Shown piece by piece: positions 24,497 through 35,599 of a DNA stretch of 64,000 nt. Position numbers and translations under genes: made by a program. Source of the DNA: Zygnema cylindricum (lineage: Eukaryota; Streptophyta; Zygnematophyceae; Zygnematales; Zygnemataceae); contig JBBHKE010002363.1 in assembly GCA_037447655.1 (NCBI GenBank), forward strand, positions 129,286 through 193,285, written 5' to 3'. Numbering within the stretch: position 1 is the first letter of the stretch; the number at the start of each line of letters is the position of its first letter. Below the pieces are notes generated by a model. It saw nothing but the letters and a program-made list of their open reading frames with translations, made no database searches and was not told the origin of the DNA.

Positions 24497-25541
24497 TGTA
24501 GAAATTAATGGTCTTTTAAAGTATTTTCTAGGTCTGCATAGAAATAAGAAAGAAGCCGAGGCAGTCTACCTCTAACTTCTCTCTCCAACTCTCAAACTTG
24601 TCGCAGTCACTGAGAAATTGGAGAGGGAGCTAGAGCCATGGCTACCTAGGCTATCCAGAGGTTTACAGGAATATATATTTTAGTTAGGGGTTTAATTTAC
24701 TAAAAGATATGTGCCGGCCACAGGATTTGATCCTGGTACGTACCGGCCGGCAGACAGCCGGTAGCCGTTAGCCTTAGCCGTTAATTCTAGAAGTACTTTA
24801 GGGTTTGATATTTATTTAAACATTTAAACGTAGGATAGTTCATTTAAATGTAACTGTTTACGGGAGACATACATCCAGTAAATGTAAAAGTACGGATTCC
24901 GGTACGAATATGAAACCAATACCGCGCATTTATTCCTTCAGTGAAACGAATACCGCACATGTATTTATTACGGCTACGATTAAATGTGAATTTAATCGGA
25001 CGGCCGGAATTAACGTCGAGATCGCAGAAGAGGATTTCGGTTGTTTGTGGTCATCGCCACATCGGATGACACGTGGCGGAATGACATTAGATCGCGGCAT
25101 CTCCGAAGATTAAGGGAGCGAATCCGGACATACCACGTGTCGACATTTAGGCCATGTTGTACAATGGCCGTACAGAAAGTACACCGGCAGCTATACTTTT
25201 GTGTACAAAACCGAAATCTGATTAGCTCCGTTTATCAGTAGATAGAGTCTGTGAGAGAGATACGACTTTGAAAAATTAGAAGATAGGACCCTCTCTCCCA
25301 AAGAGCTTCTGTACAAAAGGTCAACTTTGATCCTCCATAACTTACTGCTCAGAGGAGCAAATTCAGAGATTCTTTTTGCTATCGACTCAGGGGAGTCTTG
25401 TCTTAACAGGGGTGAAGTTGGTCAGAGTTTTTGTCTGCCATGATGGCAGTTATTTTTGCTGAAACACAAAGGGGTCAAGTTATCCCAGAGGCTTCTTGGA
25501 AGCTGTCCACTCTGAGGACTTATGGAGGTCTCTGAGTTTCA
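24497..25541 (+). repeat. 5' LTR of element M
   Basis: 1045 bp ending GAGTTTCA. Hairpin arms GCCGGCC 24713-24719 and GGCCGGC 24745-24751 enclose CAGGATTTGATCCTG. The TATA position reads GTACAAAA. Gag ATG at 25522. Primer-binding site AGTTATGGGCCCACC at 25542-25556, one change from consensus. Confidence 0.9.
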
Positions 25542-28500
25542 AGTTATGGGCCCACCCTCTAGGGTACCAATCTTTAATGGAACTGGCTTTATATACTAGG
25601 AAAGTATGATGATAGGAGCTCTATGCGAAAAAAGGTTTTAGGGGATAGTGAGTGGACGGTTGGGGCGTCCATCAAGTCTTATAATTCCTCCAGGGTTTGG
25701 AGGAAGCATATTCACCAGAAAAAAGGATCCACCTTCAACGGAGGAAACAAAAGAAGGAGAGGTGGTGGACAAAGGAAAGGAGAAGGAGGCGACCACATCA
25801 ATAACAACTGGTTCGGCATTCATGTTACGTATTCCGAGGAACGAGGAGAATGATACTGAAACGTGGGACTTCAACAATATGGCGGCAAAGCACTTCATCC
25901 TACGCCATCTCACTTAAGGACTTGCATGTCCCCATTTGCAAGTAGAAAGGGCATCCGATCTTTGGATGGCTCTCATAGAGATGTACCGAAGTGGTACGAT
26001 TCAGCAACAAACGTTGGCTGATCAGAAAGTTAAGGTGTATGTATACAATGGGGGGAAGATGTTAGATTTTTGCAATGAGCTTGCTACACTTTTCATGGAG
26101 CTAGAGAGTGCGGGAAAAGATTTTAGTGAAAAAGAAAAGGTTAACTATTTACTGATGAAGTTACCCGATGAGTTAGAGAACATAGTCAACCCTGTGTAGG
26201 ACTTGCCTGACTCAAGGTGGATATGGAACTCAGTGGTTGGGATGATTCTCGTTCGGGAGAATACGATTGAGATCCGAAGGGGAGGAAAGAGTGGGCAAGC
26301 CTTGACAGCTGCGACCGATTAGAGGAACAAGGATTCTTGAAGACCGGTCAGAAACTATAAGGGGAGGGAGCACAAAAATCAAACCGACGAGTTCGGACCA
26401 AGGGCTCCCAAAAGTTTATGTCATTTTTGTAAGAAATCGGGGCACTATATGGCGGAGTGCACTAAGCTAACCGAGCTTCGGTTAAAGGAGGGGCGGACCG
26501 CTGGAACCCCGAAAGAAAAGAAAAAAGCCCTTGTGACACAGGTGCATGAGGCAGAATCCGAGGACGAGGACGATGAGCTTCTTTTGGATGAGGAGTTGGA
26601 GGCAAAAAATGAGGTCGAAATTCCACGAAGGCAGAAATGTTCTTAAGATGGATTGAAGTGTGAAGCAAACTGGATTGTAGATTCAGGTGCCTCTACGCAC
26701 ATGTGTAAGGATAAGCACCTGTTCACTAAGATAAGAAAGATTCCCACCGTAGAGATAGAGTACGGGGATAGGAGGATAGTCACTACTACTCTTGTACCAT
26801 CGGTAGATCTGAAAGTGCTAGTAGAACGAAAGACATCTATAGTAACATTCTCCGATGTATTGTTTATTCCGGAGCTGAACAAAAACCTCATCTCTACATC
26901 TATATTAGATGATAAGGATTTTTTCACTAGCACTAGGGAAATTGTCTTTACTGCTCGTTTTGAGGAGGAGGTCCATTTCATTGCTGAGAAAGGTAGCCAA
27001 GGGATGTTTAGGCTGATTTTAAGTAATGAAAAGAAGAAACTTTATTATGGTGGTGTTCATGATGTAATGATGTGGCATAAGAGGCTTGGGCTTGTGAATC
27101 TAGATAGGTTAAGAGAGATGAAAAAGATGGGAGTGGGGGAAAAAATGGATTCAGTGAGAGTGATAATATAAGTGATTGTAGTGGATGTGCTCAAGGTAAA
27201 GCACACAGATTACCCTTTCCCAAAACAGCCACCTATAAGGGAGAAAAAATTCTAGATTTAACACACAGAGATATTTGGGGACCGGCTCAAAGTGCCCTCA
27301 CCGGGGGGGAAGAGATTTATAATGACTATCACTGATGATTGGTCTCAATATTCCATGGTGTATTTTTTGAAAAACAGGTCAAAAGCTCAGGATTGTTTTT
27401 TAGACAATATAAAGCATGGAGCGAAAAACTCCATGAAACTCTAATCAAGAGAATAAGGAGTGACAATGGTGGAGAGCATACTTCTAACCAGTTTGAGGAT
27501 TTTTCTGAGGGAAGATGGAGTCCAACACCAAAAGACAGTTCCAGAAAACCCGGAACAAAATAGGGTAGCTGAAAGGTTAAATAAAACACTAAGTGATAAT
27601 GCTAGAAGTATGTTGTCAGATAAGAAGATAGGAAAAAGGTTTTGGGCAGGAGCAATGAATTGTGCTAATTACCTCAAAAATAGAGTTCTTACTTCAGCTA
27701 TAACAGATCAAACGCCTTATGAGAGATGGACAAGCCGGAAACCAAACATATCTCACTTAAAGGTTTTCGATAGTCAAGTATTAAGTCTAGATACAGATCG
27801 GTCTAATTGGAAGTTAGATCCTAAAGGAAAACCGTGATACTTATTAGGATATGATGAGGATGTTAAAGGATATAGAGTTTATGATCTAAAAAGGGAAGAT
27901 ATAATCTTAGTAAAGCATCTAGTAGTTATGGATGAAGGAAAGTTTGTGGATCCTTTCAAGTATACAAAGTCAGTAAAAATCAGATTTGAGTCAGAAAATT
28001 ACGATGACTTTGAGCTTCCTAACTATCCAGGTTTTAGAGAAGATGACATTTTTGCAGGTACAAATCAGACCGAAAAAGGACTCGGTTGCGGAAACTCCAG
28101 TGACAACTCTACCCGAAGCGGAAGATGTGGTGGAAACTGATTCAGAATCAAGGGACAGGGGAGAAGCCGAGATTGTTCGAAAGAACCCACGAGAACCATC
28201 TATTCTGGCTACAAATTTTGAGGGGGGAAAGAGAAGAAGCAAAAGATTGCAAGAAAAACAGGTTAATAACAAAGTAACTAAACTATCTCATCAAGATGAA
28301 CCTCAGATTATGGAGAGGCGATGACCTGTCCAGAAAGGAACCGGTGGAAGACAACCATCAATGAGGAGATGGCCTCAATTATGGCAGCCGATACTTGGGA
28401 GCTGGTGGATTGTCCACCTAACCGAAAACCAATCGGTTGAAAGTGGGTTTTCAAATTAAAACTGAACCCAAATAACACGATTGAGCGCTACAAGGCCCGA

Positions 28501-29141
28501 TTAGTGGCAAAGGGATTTACACAAAAGGAGGGAATTGACTACGAGGAAACCTTTGCCCCAGTCGTTAGATTTCCTTCCGTCCGCATACTTCTCAGTCTCG
28601 TAGAGGAAGAAGACAAGGAGGTGCACTAGATGGACATCAAGACAGCCTTTTTGCATGGAGAATTGGAAGAGGAGATCTTCATGCGAGAACCCGAAGGATT
28701 TGTGGAGGAAGGAGAGGAGAGTAAGGTATGCCGGCTGATTAAATCTCTTTATGGTTTGAAACAGGCGCCTTGAAAGTGGAATAAGAAGCTTGATGAGTTT
28801 CTTACCGGTCTGAGATACATCCTGATCAGCTCACATCACTCAATCTATGTTTTTTAAGATGAGGAAGGTGTTATATTTATTGCAATTTATGTTGATGATT
28901 TACTTGTTTTAAGTAAATCAATGGAAAAAATTAATAAACTGAAAACCGATCTTAAGGGGAAATTTGAAATGAAGGATATGGGGGAAGCAAAATATATTTT
29001 GGGAATTCAAGTAGAAAGAGATCGAAAAAGAAAGATTATAAGATTGACACAAAAGGAAGCAATAGGGAACATGATTGAAAAATTTCAGATGGATAAAGCT
29101 AATAGTTGTACAACTCCATTGGAGTTAAAAAAGGGAAGTGA
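25522..29141 (+). pseudogene. Gag-Pol of element M, first part (degenerate)
   Basis: Gag from the LTR-borne ATG; stop at 25597 (IYW to IY-stop). Zinc knuckle CHFCKKSGHYMAEC about 26420-26460. Protease keeps D-S-G-A-S (WIVDSGASTHMC near 26677). GAG-pre-integrase (MWHKRLGLVNLDRLREM), integrase with THRDIWGP and SDNGG, RT ([20 protein letters not shown] near 28490; YVDDLLVL near 28893). Frameshifts near 27150, 27285 and 27480, plus stops such as TGA at 27836, TGA after NRKPIG (28440) and TGA after KQAP (28772). RT is cut at 29141 by solo LTR N. Confidence 0.88.
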
Positions 29142-30167
29142 TGTTGAAATAAGTAGTTTTTATTATATTTTCTAGGTCTAAATTTATTAGAACACATGAA
29201 AAGGAAATATAGGCAGCCTGCCTCTATATCTTCTCTCTCTCGCCCCCATACTTGTTGTAGTCACTGAAGGAGAGAGAGAGAGAGCAATGGAGCCATGGCT
29301 GCCTCAACTCCATAGGAAAGACTAACAAAAGGTTGAGTCCGGCATGACTCGAACCCCCGACCGGCAGAGCGCGGCGTAGCCGTTAGCTCTAACCATTGTG
29401 TCGTAGAAGTCCGTTAGGAGATATAGGGTTTCATTACTATTTATACTATTGTAATGTACTAGATTCATTTAACTGAAACTCTTAACGCCACGCATAGATA
29501 CAGTTCTACAAAATACGAAGTACTGTACTTGTTTGAAATGGATATCGCGCATTTTGTTTCGACAGCGAAACAAATATCGCGCAAGTATTTATTACGGCCG
29601 AGATTGAATTTCGCGTCAAATCTAACGGCGCACATCATCGCCGAAATCCCGGAATGGTCATTTTGGCATTTAGTGACGTGGCATGACCTGGCGCCACGTG
29701 GGAAGACATCATTCGATCGCGGGAATTCCGAGGAACGTACGGACGAGTGGAAAGTGGACACGCGTCCACTTAATGGCCTTGTCGTACAGAGGCCGTACAG
29801 AAAGTACATCGGCAGTATTGCTTTCTAGTACTATACAGTTTGGTGATTGGTTCGTACAGGCAATAGATAGGAGCTGTGAGAAGGAATTAGGAAAAACTAG
29901 GACTTAGGAAAATTTAGGTAGATAGTCCTCTCTCTCCGAGAGTTTGTATAAATTGGCATCTTTGCCACCCTATAACTTATCGGCTGGTTGGCCGTTTTTA
30001 GTGATTCTTTTTGCTACGGACTCAAGGGAGTCCAGGCTGCACAGGGGTGCAGTCAAATTGTCAGTTTGCCTTCTTGGGCAGAAGTGGTCGTGGCTTAAAG
30101 TGGGTTAGTTAAACACTATCTAGAGGCTTCCTGTATTCTGTAGTCCAATGGAGGACACAGAATTGCA
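29142..30167 (+). repeat. Solo copia LTR N inserted in element M
   Basis: 1026 bp, TGTTGAAATAAG...GAATTGCA, flanked by a perfect 5-bp duplication AGTGA (29137-29141 and 30168-30172). It belongs to the B/C subfamily. TATAAA box at 29947-29952. No internal region is present, so it is the product of LTR-LTR recombination. A pure (GA)n microsatellite lies at about 29265-29284. It still carries the gag ATG (30149-30151), which now reads into the M sequence. Confidence 0.93.
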
Positions 30168-30899
30168 AGTGAGGGGAGTGAGGAAGAAGGAGTCATAATC
30201 TTAGACGAGGAATTATATCTTGAAGAAGAGAAGTTCATGCAGACTATTCCTTACAAGCAAGTAGTGGGAAGTTCAATCTATTTTATGAATTGTACCCGGC
30301 CGGATTTAGCCGCAGCTGTAGGAGTGCTGAGTAGAAGTCTAAATGCTCCCACTAAGAGGGATTGGGAGGCAGCTAAGAGAGTCCTTAGATATTTGATAGG
30401 AACTAGGGATATATGGTTGCATTTGGGTGGGGAGAATGCTGACATCACTACTTGGAGTGATGCTAGTTATGGTGATGCTCCGATGAGGAGATGTACTTCT
30501 GGATATGTATTATATGTGGGTGATGGGGCTTGCTGTTGGAGTAGCAAACAACAAAAGGTTATTGCTCAGTCTACCATGGAGGCTGAGTATATGGCCTCTT
30601 GCTCTGCTGTAAAAGAATTAATGTGGGTCAAGTCTTTGCTTGGTGAGCTTGGTCACCTTAAAAGTGGTGTGCACAATTTTTTCTGTGATAATCAGGCAGC
30701 AATCCCTATATCTGTCAATCCTAAACATCATTTTAAAGCCAAACACATGGACATTAGACTCAGCTTTGTTAGAGAGAGAGTAGAAAATAAAATAATCAGT
30801 TTAGAGTACCGACCAAATGACGAGATGGTAGCAGATATGATGACCAAACCAGTGCCTTCCCCTAAGCTAATTTTCTGCTGTGAGAAGTGTGGTCATAAA
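30168..30899 (+). pseudogene. RT end and RNase H of element M
   Basis: Continues the M polyprotein: RT tail (EELYLEEEKFMQTIPYKQVVGS), then an intact RNase H run from 30237 to about 30890 (MNCTRPDLAAAVGVLS, WSDASYGDAPMRRC, STMEAEYMAS, FCDNQAAIPI, MVADMMTKPVPSPKL). Catalytic residues Asp of WSDAS, Glu of MEAEY and Asp of CDN are present. This is the longest unbroken coding piece of M. Beyond CEKCGHK the frame runs into the TRIM-like element. Confidence 0.88.
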
Positions 30900-31314
30900 T
30901 GTGAATGTACTAACCACTGTACCACCAGCTCAGATGTTACGCTGGTGGGTCCAATTTTATATAGGTTTTAGTGTGGATATTACCACAATTCCGGGTATCG
31001 AGCGATACACTTTTCGTACGTCAACACCCCCGCTCGAGAGGTAGCCGGTCATAATTGTCCATTTAAGCCTGGTCCCTCTGGCTCTTATGCCATGTTAAGA
31101 TTCCTAGAATCGGGGGATAGAATGGACGATCCCAATAAACGGATTGATGAGCCGGCCAGGATTTGAACCTAGGACCTTCACTTTAGTTGTGAATGTACTT
31201 ACCACTATACGACCAGCTCAGATGTTACGCTGGTGGGTCCAATTTTATATAGGTTTTAGTGTGGATATTACCACAATCTCGGGTATCGAGCGGTACACTT
31301 TTCGTACGTCAACA
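30900..31314 (-). mobile_element. TRIM-like miniature element with 127-bp terminal direct repeats
   Basis: Two direct repeats of 127 bp (31188-31314 and 30900-31026; minus strand TGTTGACGTACG ... GTACATTCACA) flank a 161-bp non-coding centre. Repeats start TG and end CA, contain CTATATAAAATTGG, and the second is preceded on the minus strand by the purine-rich GAGCGGGGG. This fits a terminal-repeat retrotransposon in miniature. The flanks ATAAA and CCCTC are not a duplication. An alternative is 1.4 copies of a 288-bp tandem repeat. Confidence 0.6.
31149..31219 (-). tRNA. tRNA-like cloverleaf (probable tRNA-derived pseudogene)
   Basis: Minus strand, 71 nt. Acceptor GAGCTGG/CCGGCTC 7 bp (one G-T), D stem GTAT/GTAC with loop AGTGGTAA, anticodon stem TTCAC/GTGAA with loop AACTAAA, variable GGTC, T stem CTAGG/CCTGG with loop TTCAAAT. 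All four arms fold, and the B-box GGTTCAAATCC is exact. By position the anticodon would be CTA, but position 33 is A, not the near-universal T, so a working tRNA is unlikely. The cloverleaf straddles the end of the right terminal repeat of the miniature element. Confidence 0.6.
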
Positions 31315-33314
31315 CCCTCTTCACTCGACAACGTTCGGAAAAAGAAGAGAGAGAGAGGCCTTGGTCTAAGGCCCTAGGAAAGCATCACCCAATGGCAGGC
31401 CAAGTTCACACGTGTGATATGGGGAATCAAAAGAGTGGGGCATTAATGATCCTCTTTGTCGTCACGTTGCTAAGCGCACACACATGTAAGGGGGGAGATG
31501 TAAGGGGAAGGGGGCCGGGAGGGGAGGTGAGGGGAAGGGGAGGCGATAAAATTGGTGATTATCTACAAAACCTGATTAAGGGCGTGGGGTAGGGGAGAAG
31601 GGAGGGGAGGGTGAGGGGGGGAGGAAAGGGGTGGTGAAGGGGAGTTGGAGGGAGGGGGTGAGAGTCAAGGAGAGATTAACCGTCATGAGGAGTCGTAGGA
31701 AGTGGTTAAAAGAGATAATTGATAAGGAGGTAATTTGAAGGGTGGTACAAAGGAGAAAAAACAATTTTTTGAGGAAATAGTGGAGGAACAGTGAGGACTT
31801 CGAGAAGGTAAACAAATAGGGGGGGAGGGGGAGTGTAGTTGGTAGTTATTTTGGGGAGGAGGGGTTGTTTCAATTTTCATTTTAACGTTTTTTTTAAGTC
31901 CCATTGTCATTCCATGACCTCCATTCGTCGTTACTTGCCATTTTTTTGACTCCGTTTTTCCCTTCCAAACTTGACTTTTATTTTTACTAACATTTTTTTC
32001 TTATTTCTCTTATGTTTCCTTTCTCTCCCTTCTCTTTCTCTCCCCGTCCTACCATTCACTGGTTTTATTCTTTCCGAATGTTCTTCCCCTCTCTAGCTCT
32101 CATCACCTTCCCATACCTTTCACCTCTACCTTGTCTCTCTGGCCATTCCCTCTTATCTCTCTCCCTTTCGCTTTCTCCCCCCTCTCTTCCCCCCCTCGCC
32201 CCCTCCCTCGAATCACCTTCCACCACCACCACCTTTCTCACCCGATTCCTCTTACCTCCAGGATTGATGAATTTGTCCCTTCCGCTGGTTATCCGTGCGT
32301 ATTCTCTCCGGATATCCGAGGCATTTTCCCCTCCTCGAGCATTCTTTAAATCGCAAGAGGAATTCCTGACGGATGGTGGTGTGGAGATACCGTGTTTCCT
32401 ATGCCATATTACGATGGACATGTAGCGTTCCACCGTGTGTTTTACATTAGACAAGGTACATTCACATAGTGTACGGATATTATCTTTAGACCGTACTCAA
32501 GCATGTGCGTCTTGGCGTTTGCTTACAGCTCGAAGCATAGCTCGCTTACGTTTTGCTTCTCGCCTGTTTCTATTCGAGAATGCTTACCATAGAGGTACCA
32601 AACGTATGGATTTTCACTTTTTGCATTAAATTTTTAAAATTTTGAAATTTTCGTAAAATTCGTAGCTTTCGTGTACGGATTTAATGTACGAACAAAATGT
32701 ACGGAATTATCAAAAAAAGGTTAAAAGTACACCGTGAATCGCTGTTAAAATTAAGGAATCGATACACGTTCCCATGTTTTTAAGGTAGCCGCGATACTCC
32801 GTGTTCACATATTTGATGCCTGAACATGTGAGAACAGGTCACCGCAATTTTCCTTCGTCTTTATTACTTGAAATCAAATATGAATACGCTTTTCTGCGCG
32901 ACGCACTCAATCTTCCCGATCGACTCGATAATTTGACACTTATTTTGAACATCTGTACGAAATAATGAGAAATTACAGTACGAACTGACACATTTCGTAC
33001 ATTACACTACCTAAAAATATTCGGCATTAGAGTAATTAACGCTACCGTAGTTTAAACAGTTCCAATATTAACGTAATTTTTTTTTTGAGTTTGGGTGAAG
33101 TTACATTTAGGGTTGAAATTTGAAAATGTGGTTTTTTACTGCTGTATGTTTTGTTTCAGTCTTTCAGACAATGCTGTATCAAAACATTTTTTTCTGTTAG
33201 AAAAACTAAGTTAGGGTAAGGTTCCATTAGAGAAAAATGCCGTTGTTTACTGAAAACCGTACTCTTTCGTACAGTACCGTACAAAAAAAATAAAATGTCA
33301 GAAAAACAAGCGTA
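31315..33314. other. Retroelement-free stretch: purine tract then pyrimidine tract
   Basis: No recognisable gene. About 31480-31860 is strongly purine (G/A) rich on the plus strand, and about 31980-32230 is strongly pyrimidine rich. The short reading frame 31392-31592 (66 codons) starts with a hydrophobic run ALMILFVVTLLSAHTC resembling a signal peptide and then becomes Gly/Arg-rich; I cannot assign it. The frame 32012-32425 is a by-product of the pyrimidine tract (Ser/Pro/Leu). From 32640 to 33060 the sequence is AT-rich with recurrent GTACGG words. Confidence 0.55.
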
Positions 33315-33470
33315 CTGAATAAGGGATTTGATTGGCCACGTTTATGGGCGTAAACGTACACCGTCGGATGCATAATCGGATACGACAAATGTATTGAATG
33401 AGGGATTTGATTCTCCACGTTTATGGGCGTAAACGTACACCGTCGGATGCATAATCGGATACGCCATTGT
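33315..33470 (+). repeat. 78-bp tandem duplication
   Basis: Two copies in tandem (33315-33392 and 33393-33470), each containing CACGTTTATGGGCGTAAACG and TACACCGTCGGATGC. They differ at few positions. Confidence 0.85.
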
Positions 33471-34285
33471 CTGACACTTTCAGTTCGCAACAAGTGACCC
33501 GGAGTACATCAATTCTTAGCGCCTGAACGAATAGCATCGTGCCTCGTGGAAAAGTAAACAAATATCCACGACGACCACGCACTAGGTGGGTACACGTCGT
33601 ATATGACATGTGCCTCCCGCCAGGGAGGATGGGAGGCCACCCAAATCCGCAAGAAAATCTTTGACGGAGGATATTGTTTCATGCGTCTGTTGCCATCCAC
33701 TAACCATTTTGACATTTTTGTACGCTTTTACAAATCTTAAGTTTCGTCTGTCCGTACAGATTTTATTCAATGCGTCGTACGAGTCACTTCTTACATTCGC
33801 TGGTACAAATATGTGGTCACAATTTGCTGTCACAGATTCTTTAAAGATTTCCAGAATCGTATTAATATATTACGTGGACCAATAAAATTTTATCACGCAA
33901 ATAAAGTGTCGGTTACTGACCCGACACAATGGAACGATAGCTTCAGTAAACGAATTTTTGACGTTTATTGAGACCGCCTAATGGAACAACGCTCTTAACG
34001 GATGACCGATTTCATTCTCCAAGGTTATGGGCGGAAACCTTGACCGTCGGATGAAAAATCGGATACGCCGTCGGCAAAACCTTTCAGTTTGCAACAAGTG
34101 GCATGAAAGAGCTCAATTCTAGGAGCTTGAACGAATAGCATTGCGCCTCGTGGAAAAGCAAATAAATATCCGCGACAAGCGCGCGATTATGTGGCTACAT
34201 GTAGTAGAGGCAATGTGCTTTCCGCCAGCGTGGATGCAAAGCTAGCGGAAGCCGCGGGAAATTTTTTGACGGAAGATATACTAAA
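33393..34285 (+). repeat. Pair of diverged ~285-bp direct repeats
   Basis: 33393-33675 is repeated at about 33995-34280. The shared blocks, in the same order, are a GGATTTGATTCTCC-like start, TTATGGGCG, the ACCGTCGGATG word, GCAACAAGTG, TGAACGAATAGCAT, GCCTCGTGGAAAAG and TTTGACGGA. The 600-bp spacing sequence is unrelated. They may be promoters, decayed LTRs or parts of a MITE. Confidence 0.7.
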
Positions 34286-34539
34286 AAATCGGTACTTTTA
34301 TTCATGGGCGTATGTCCTAAGTTGTTGTAGTACTTTTGATTAAATGTTTTTTATTTTTTATTTTGTTATGAAGTCAAAGTCGGTCAACGCATTTTAAAAA
34401 AATTGCATGTGTTCCGTGCGCATATATCATTATTTTTTCGACGTTTCATGCGTGCGTTTAAAACGCTTGGTACCTCTATGATGCTAACTTGTCTGCGAGA
34501 TTAAACTTATCATAATTGTCGTTTTGTGCATGTGTTGAC

Positions 34540-35400
34540 AGTTCCATCGCCACCACCCCCAAGTACCCCTCCTCCCCCAAGTTCCCCCCCTCCCCCCGCA
34601 TGTGTATTTTATTCGTACTTGAACTTCACTACATTCGTTCCTTTGCATTTTTATTTGTAAATTTTGGCTTTAAAGTTTTCCTTTAGATTTACTTCTTAAA
34701 ATTGCTAATGGACATGACAAATAATATTTAACACGACAACCTCCTCCTTCTCCTGCAACTACCGCTACCCCTCCTCTCTCCTCCTTTTTCCCTCCTCCCT
34801 CAATCTTTCAAACTTTCTCAAATACCACACTATTGAATGGACCTTGTCTTTCTTCACATCCGTTTTTCAAAACATTGCAGGAATTGTGTTTTTTTTCCAT
34901 TTCTTTTATTTCCATGCGAACAAAATGTAGACACGAGCTTTTTGTGTTACTGTACCTATAATTGACACAAAAATTGAAATTCACATACACATTCTGGGAA
35001 CTTTCTATTTTTGTGTTTCAAAATAACCAAAAAAATTATACGCTTTCTATGAATTCCGAATCACAAAGAGTCAATGAGGAATGCCTCGTAATGGTACCTC
35101 AACCCTAGAAAAATCTAAAAAAGACTGAAAATCCCTACAAAAAAATTGCAAATAATTAATTAGAAACCCTAAGCAGTGTAAAATCCCAAAAAAATCCATA
35201 AATAAGCCCTTTTTTTTCTGTTGTAAACCCCAGGGGGCGGAACTACCATTGCCATAATAGGAAGAGTATTCGGAGGGGTTATCATCTTGTTGCTTATTGG
35301 AGGTCTAATTCTTTTTTTCTACTTCAGAAATAAAAATAAAGAAAATGGTTTTTCAAACCTTACGTTGAACCTGCTGAGAAACCTCGGACTTTGTAGATCA
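34540..35400 (+). CDS. Possible spliced host gene fragment: proline-rich exon(s) and transmembrane exon
   Basis: Three short stretches look exonic. After an AG at 34550, a frame reads PSPPPPPSTPPPPSSPPPPPA and is followed by GT at about 34604. At 34738-34800 a frame reads QPPPSPATTATPPLSS. After a T-rich tract and CCCCAG at 35210-35233, a frame reads TIAIIGRVFGGVIILLLIG then GLILFFYFRNKNKEN, a textbook single membrane span with a basic stop-transfer. This order (Pro/Ser-rich outside, one membrane span) resembles plant PERK-type proline-rich receptor kinases, but no kinase domain follows within the window. No acceptor is evident for the middle piece. Exon limits are guesses. Confidence 0.3.
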
Positions 35401-35599
35401 TTCTTATACCACAAAGTATTTCACATCATTGAGGTTTGAGAATAGATTCACTTCTAAATGTTTTATTAGGTTGCAGGTTATTATCACTTTTTCGGACTTT
35501 GTAGATCATTCTTATACCACAGAGTATTTCACATCATTGAGGTTTGAGAATAGATTCACTTCTAAATGTTTTATTAGGTTGCAGGTTATTATCACTTCT
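35384..35599 (+). repeat. Near-perfect 108-bp tandem duplication
   Basis: 35384-35491 and 35492-35599 start TCGGACTTTGTAGATC and differ by about one or two bases. A recent event, lying just after the putative transmembrane exon. Confidence 0.92.

Larger units (their letters stand above)
24497..30899 (+). mobile_element. Copia element M (3' end lost), carrying solo LTR N
   Basis: The 5' LTR is 24497-25541. The internal region runs to 29141, is interrupted by solo LTR N, resumes at 30168, and ends near 30899 about 60-70 bp short of where the polypurine tract and 3' LTR should be. Third subfamily (LTR starts TGTAGAAATTAATGG). The 3' LTR is absent; a TRIM-like element starts at 30900. Confidence 0.88.

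Noticed and set aside
29265-29284. (GA)n microsatellite as a regulatory GAGA element
   Set aside because: It lies in an LTR position where sister copies have GAGAGAG runs of other lengths. Simple slippage is enough to explain it.
32012-32425. 137-codon Pro/Ser/Leu-rich ORF
   Set aside because: It is a by-product of a pyrimidine-rich tract with no motif. An opposite-strand frame is equally open.
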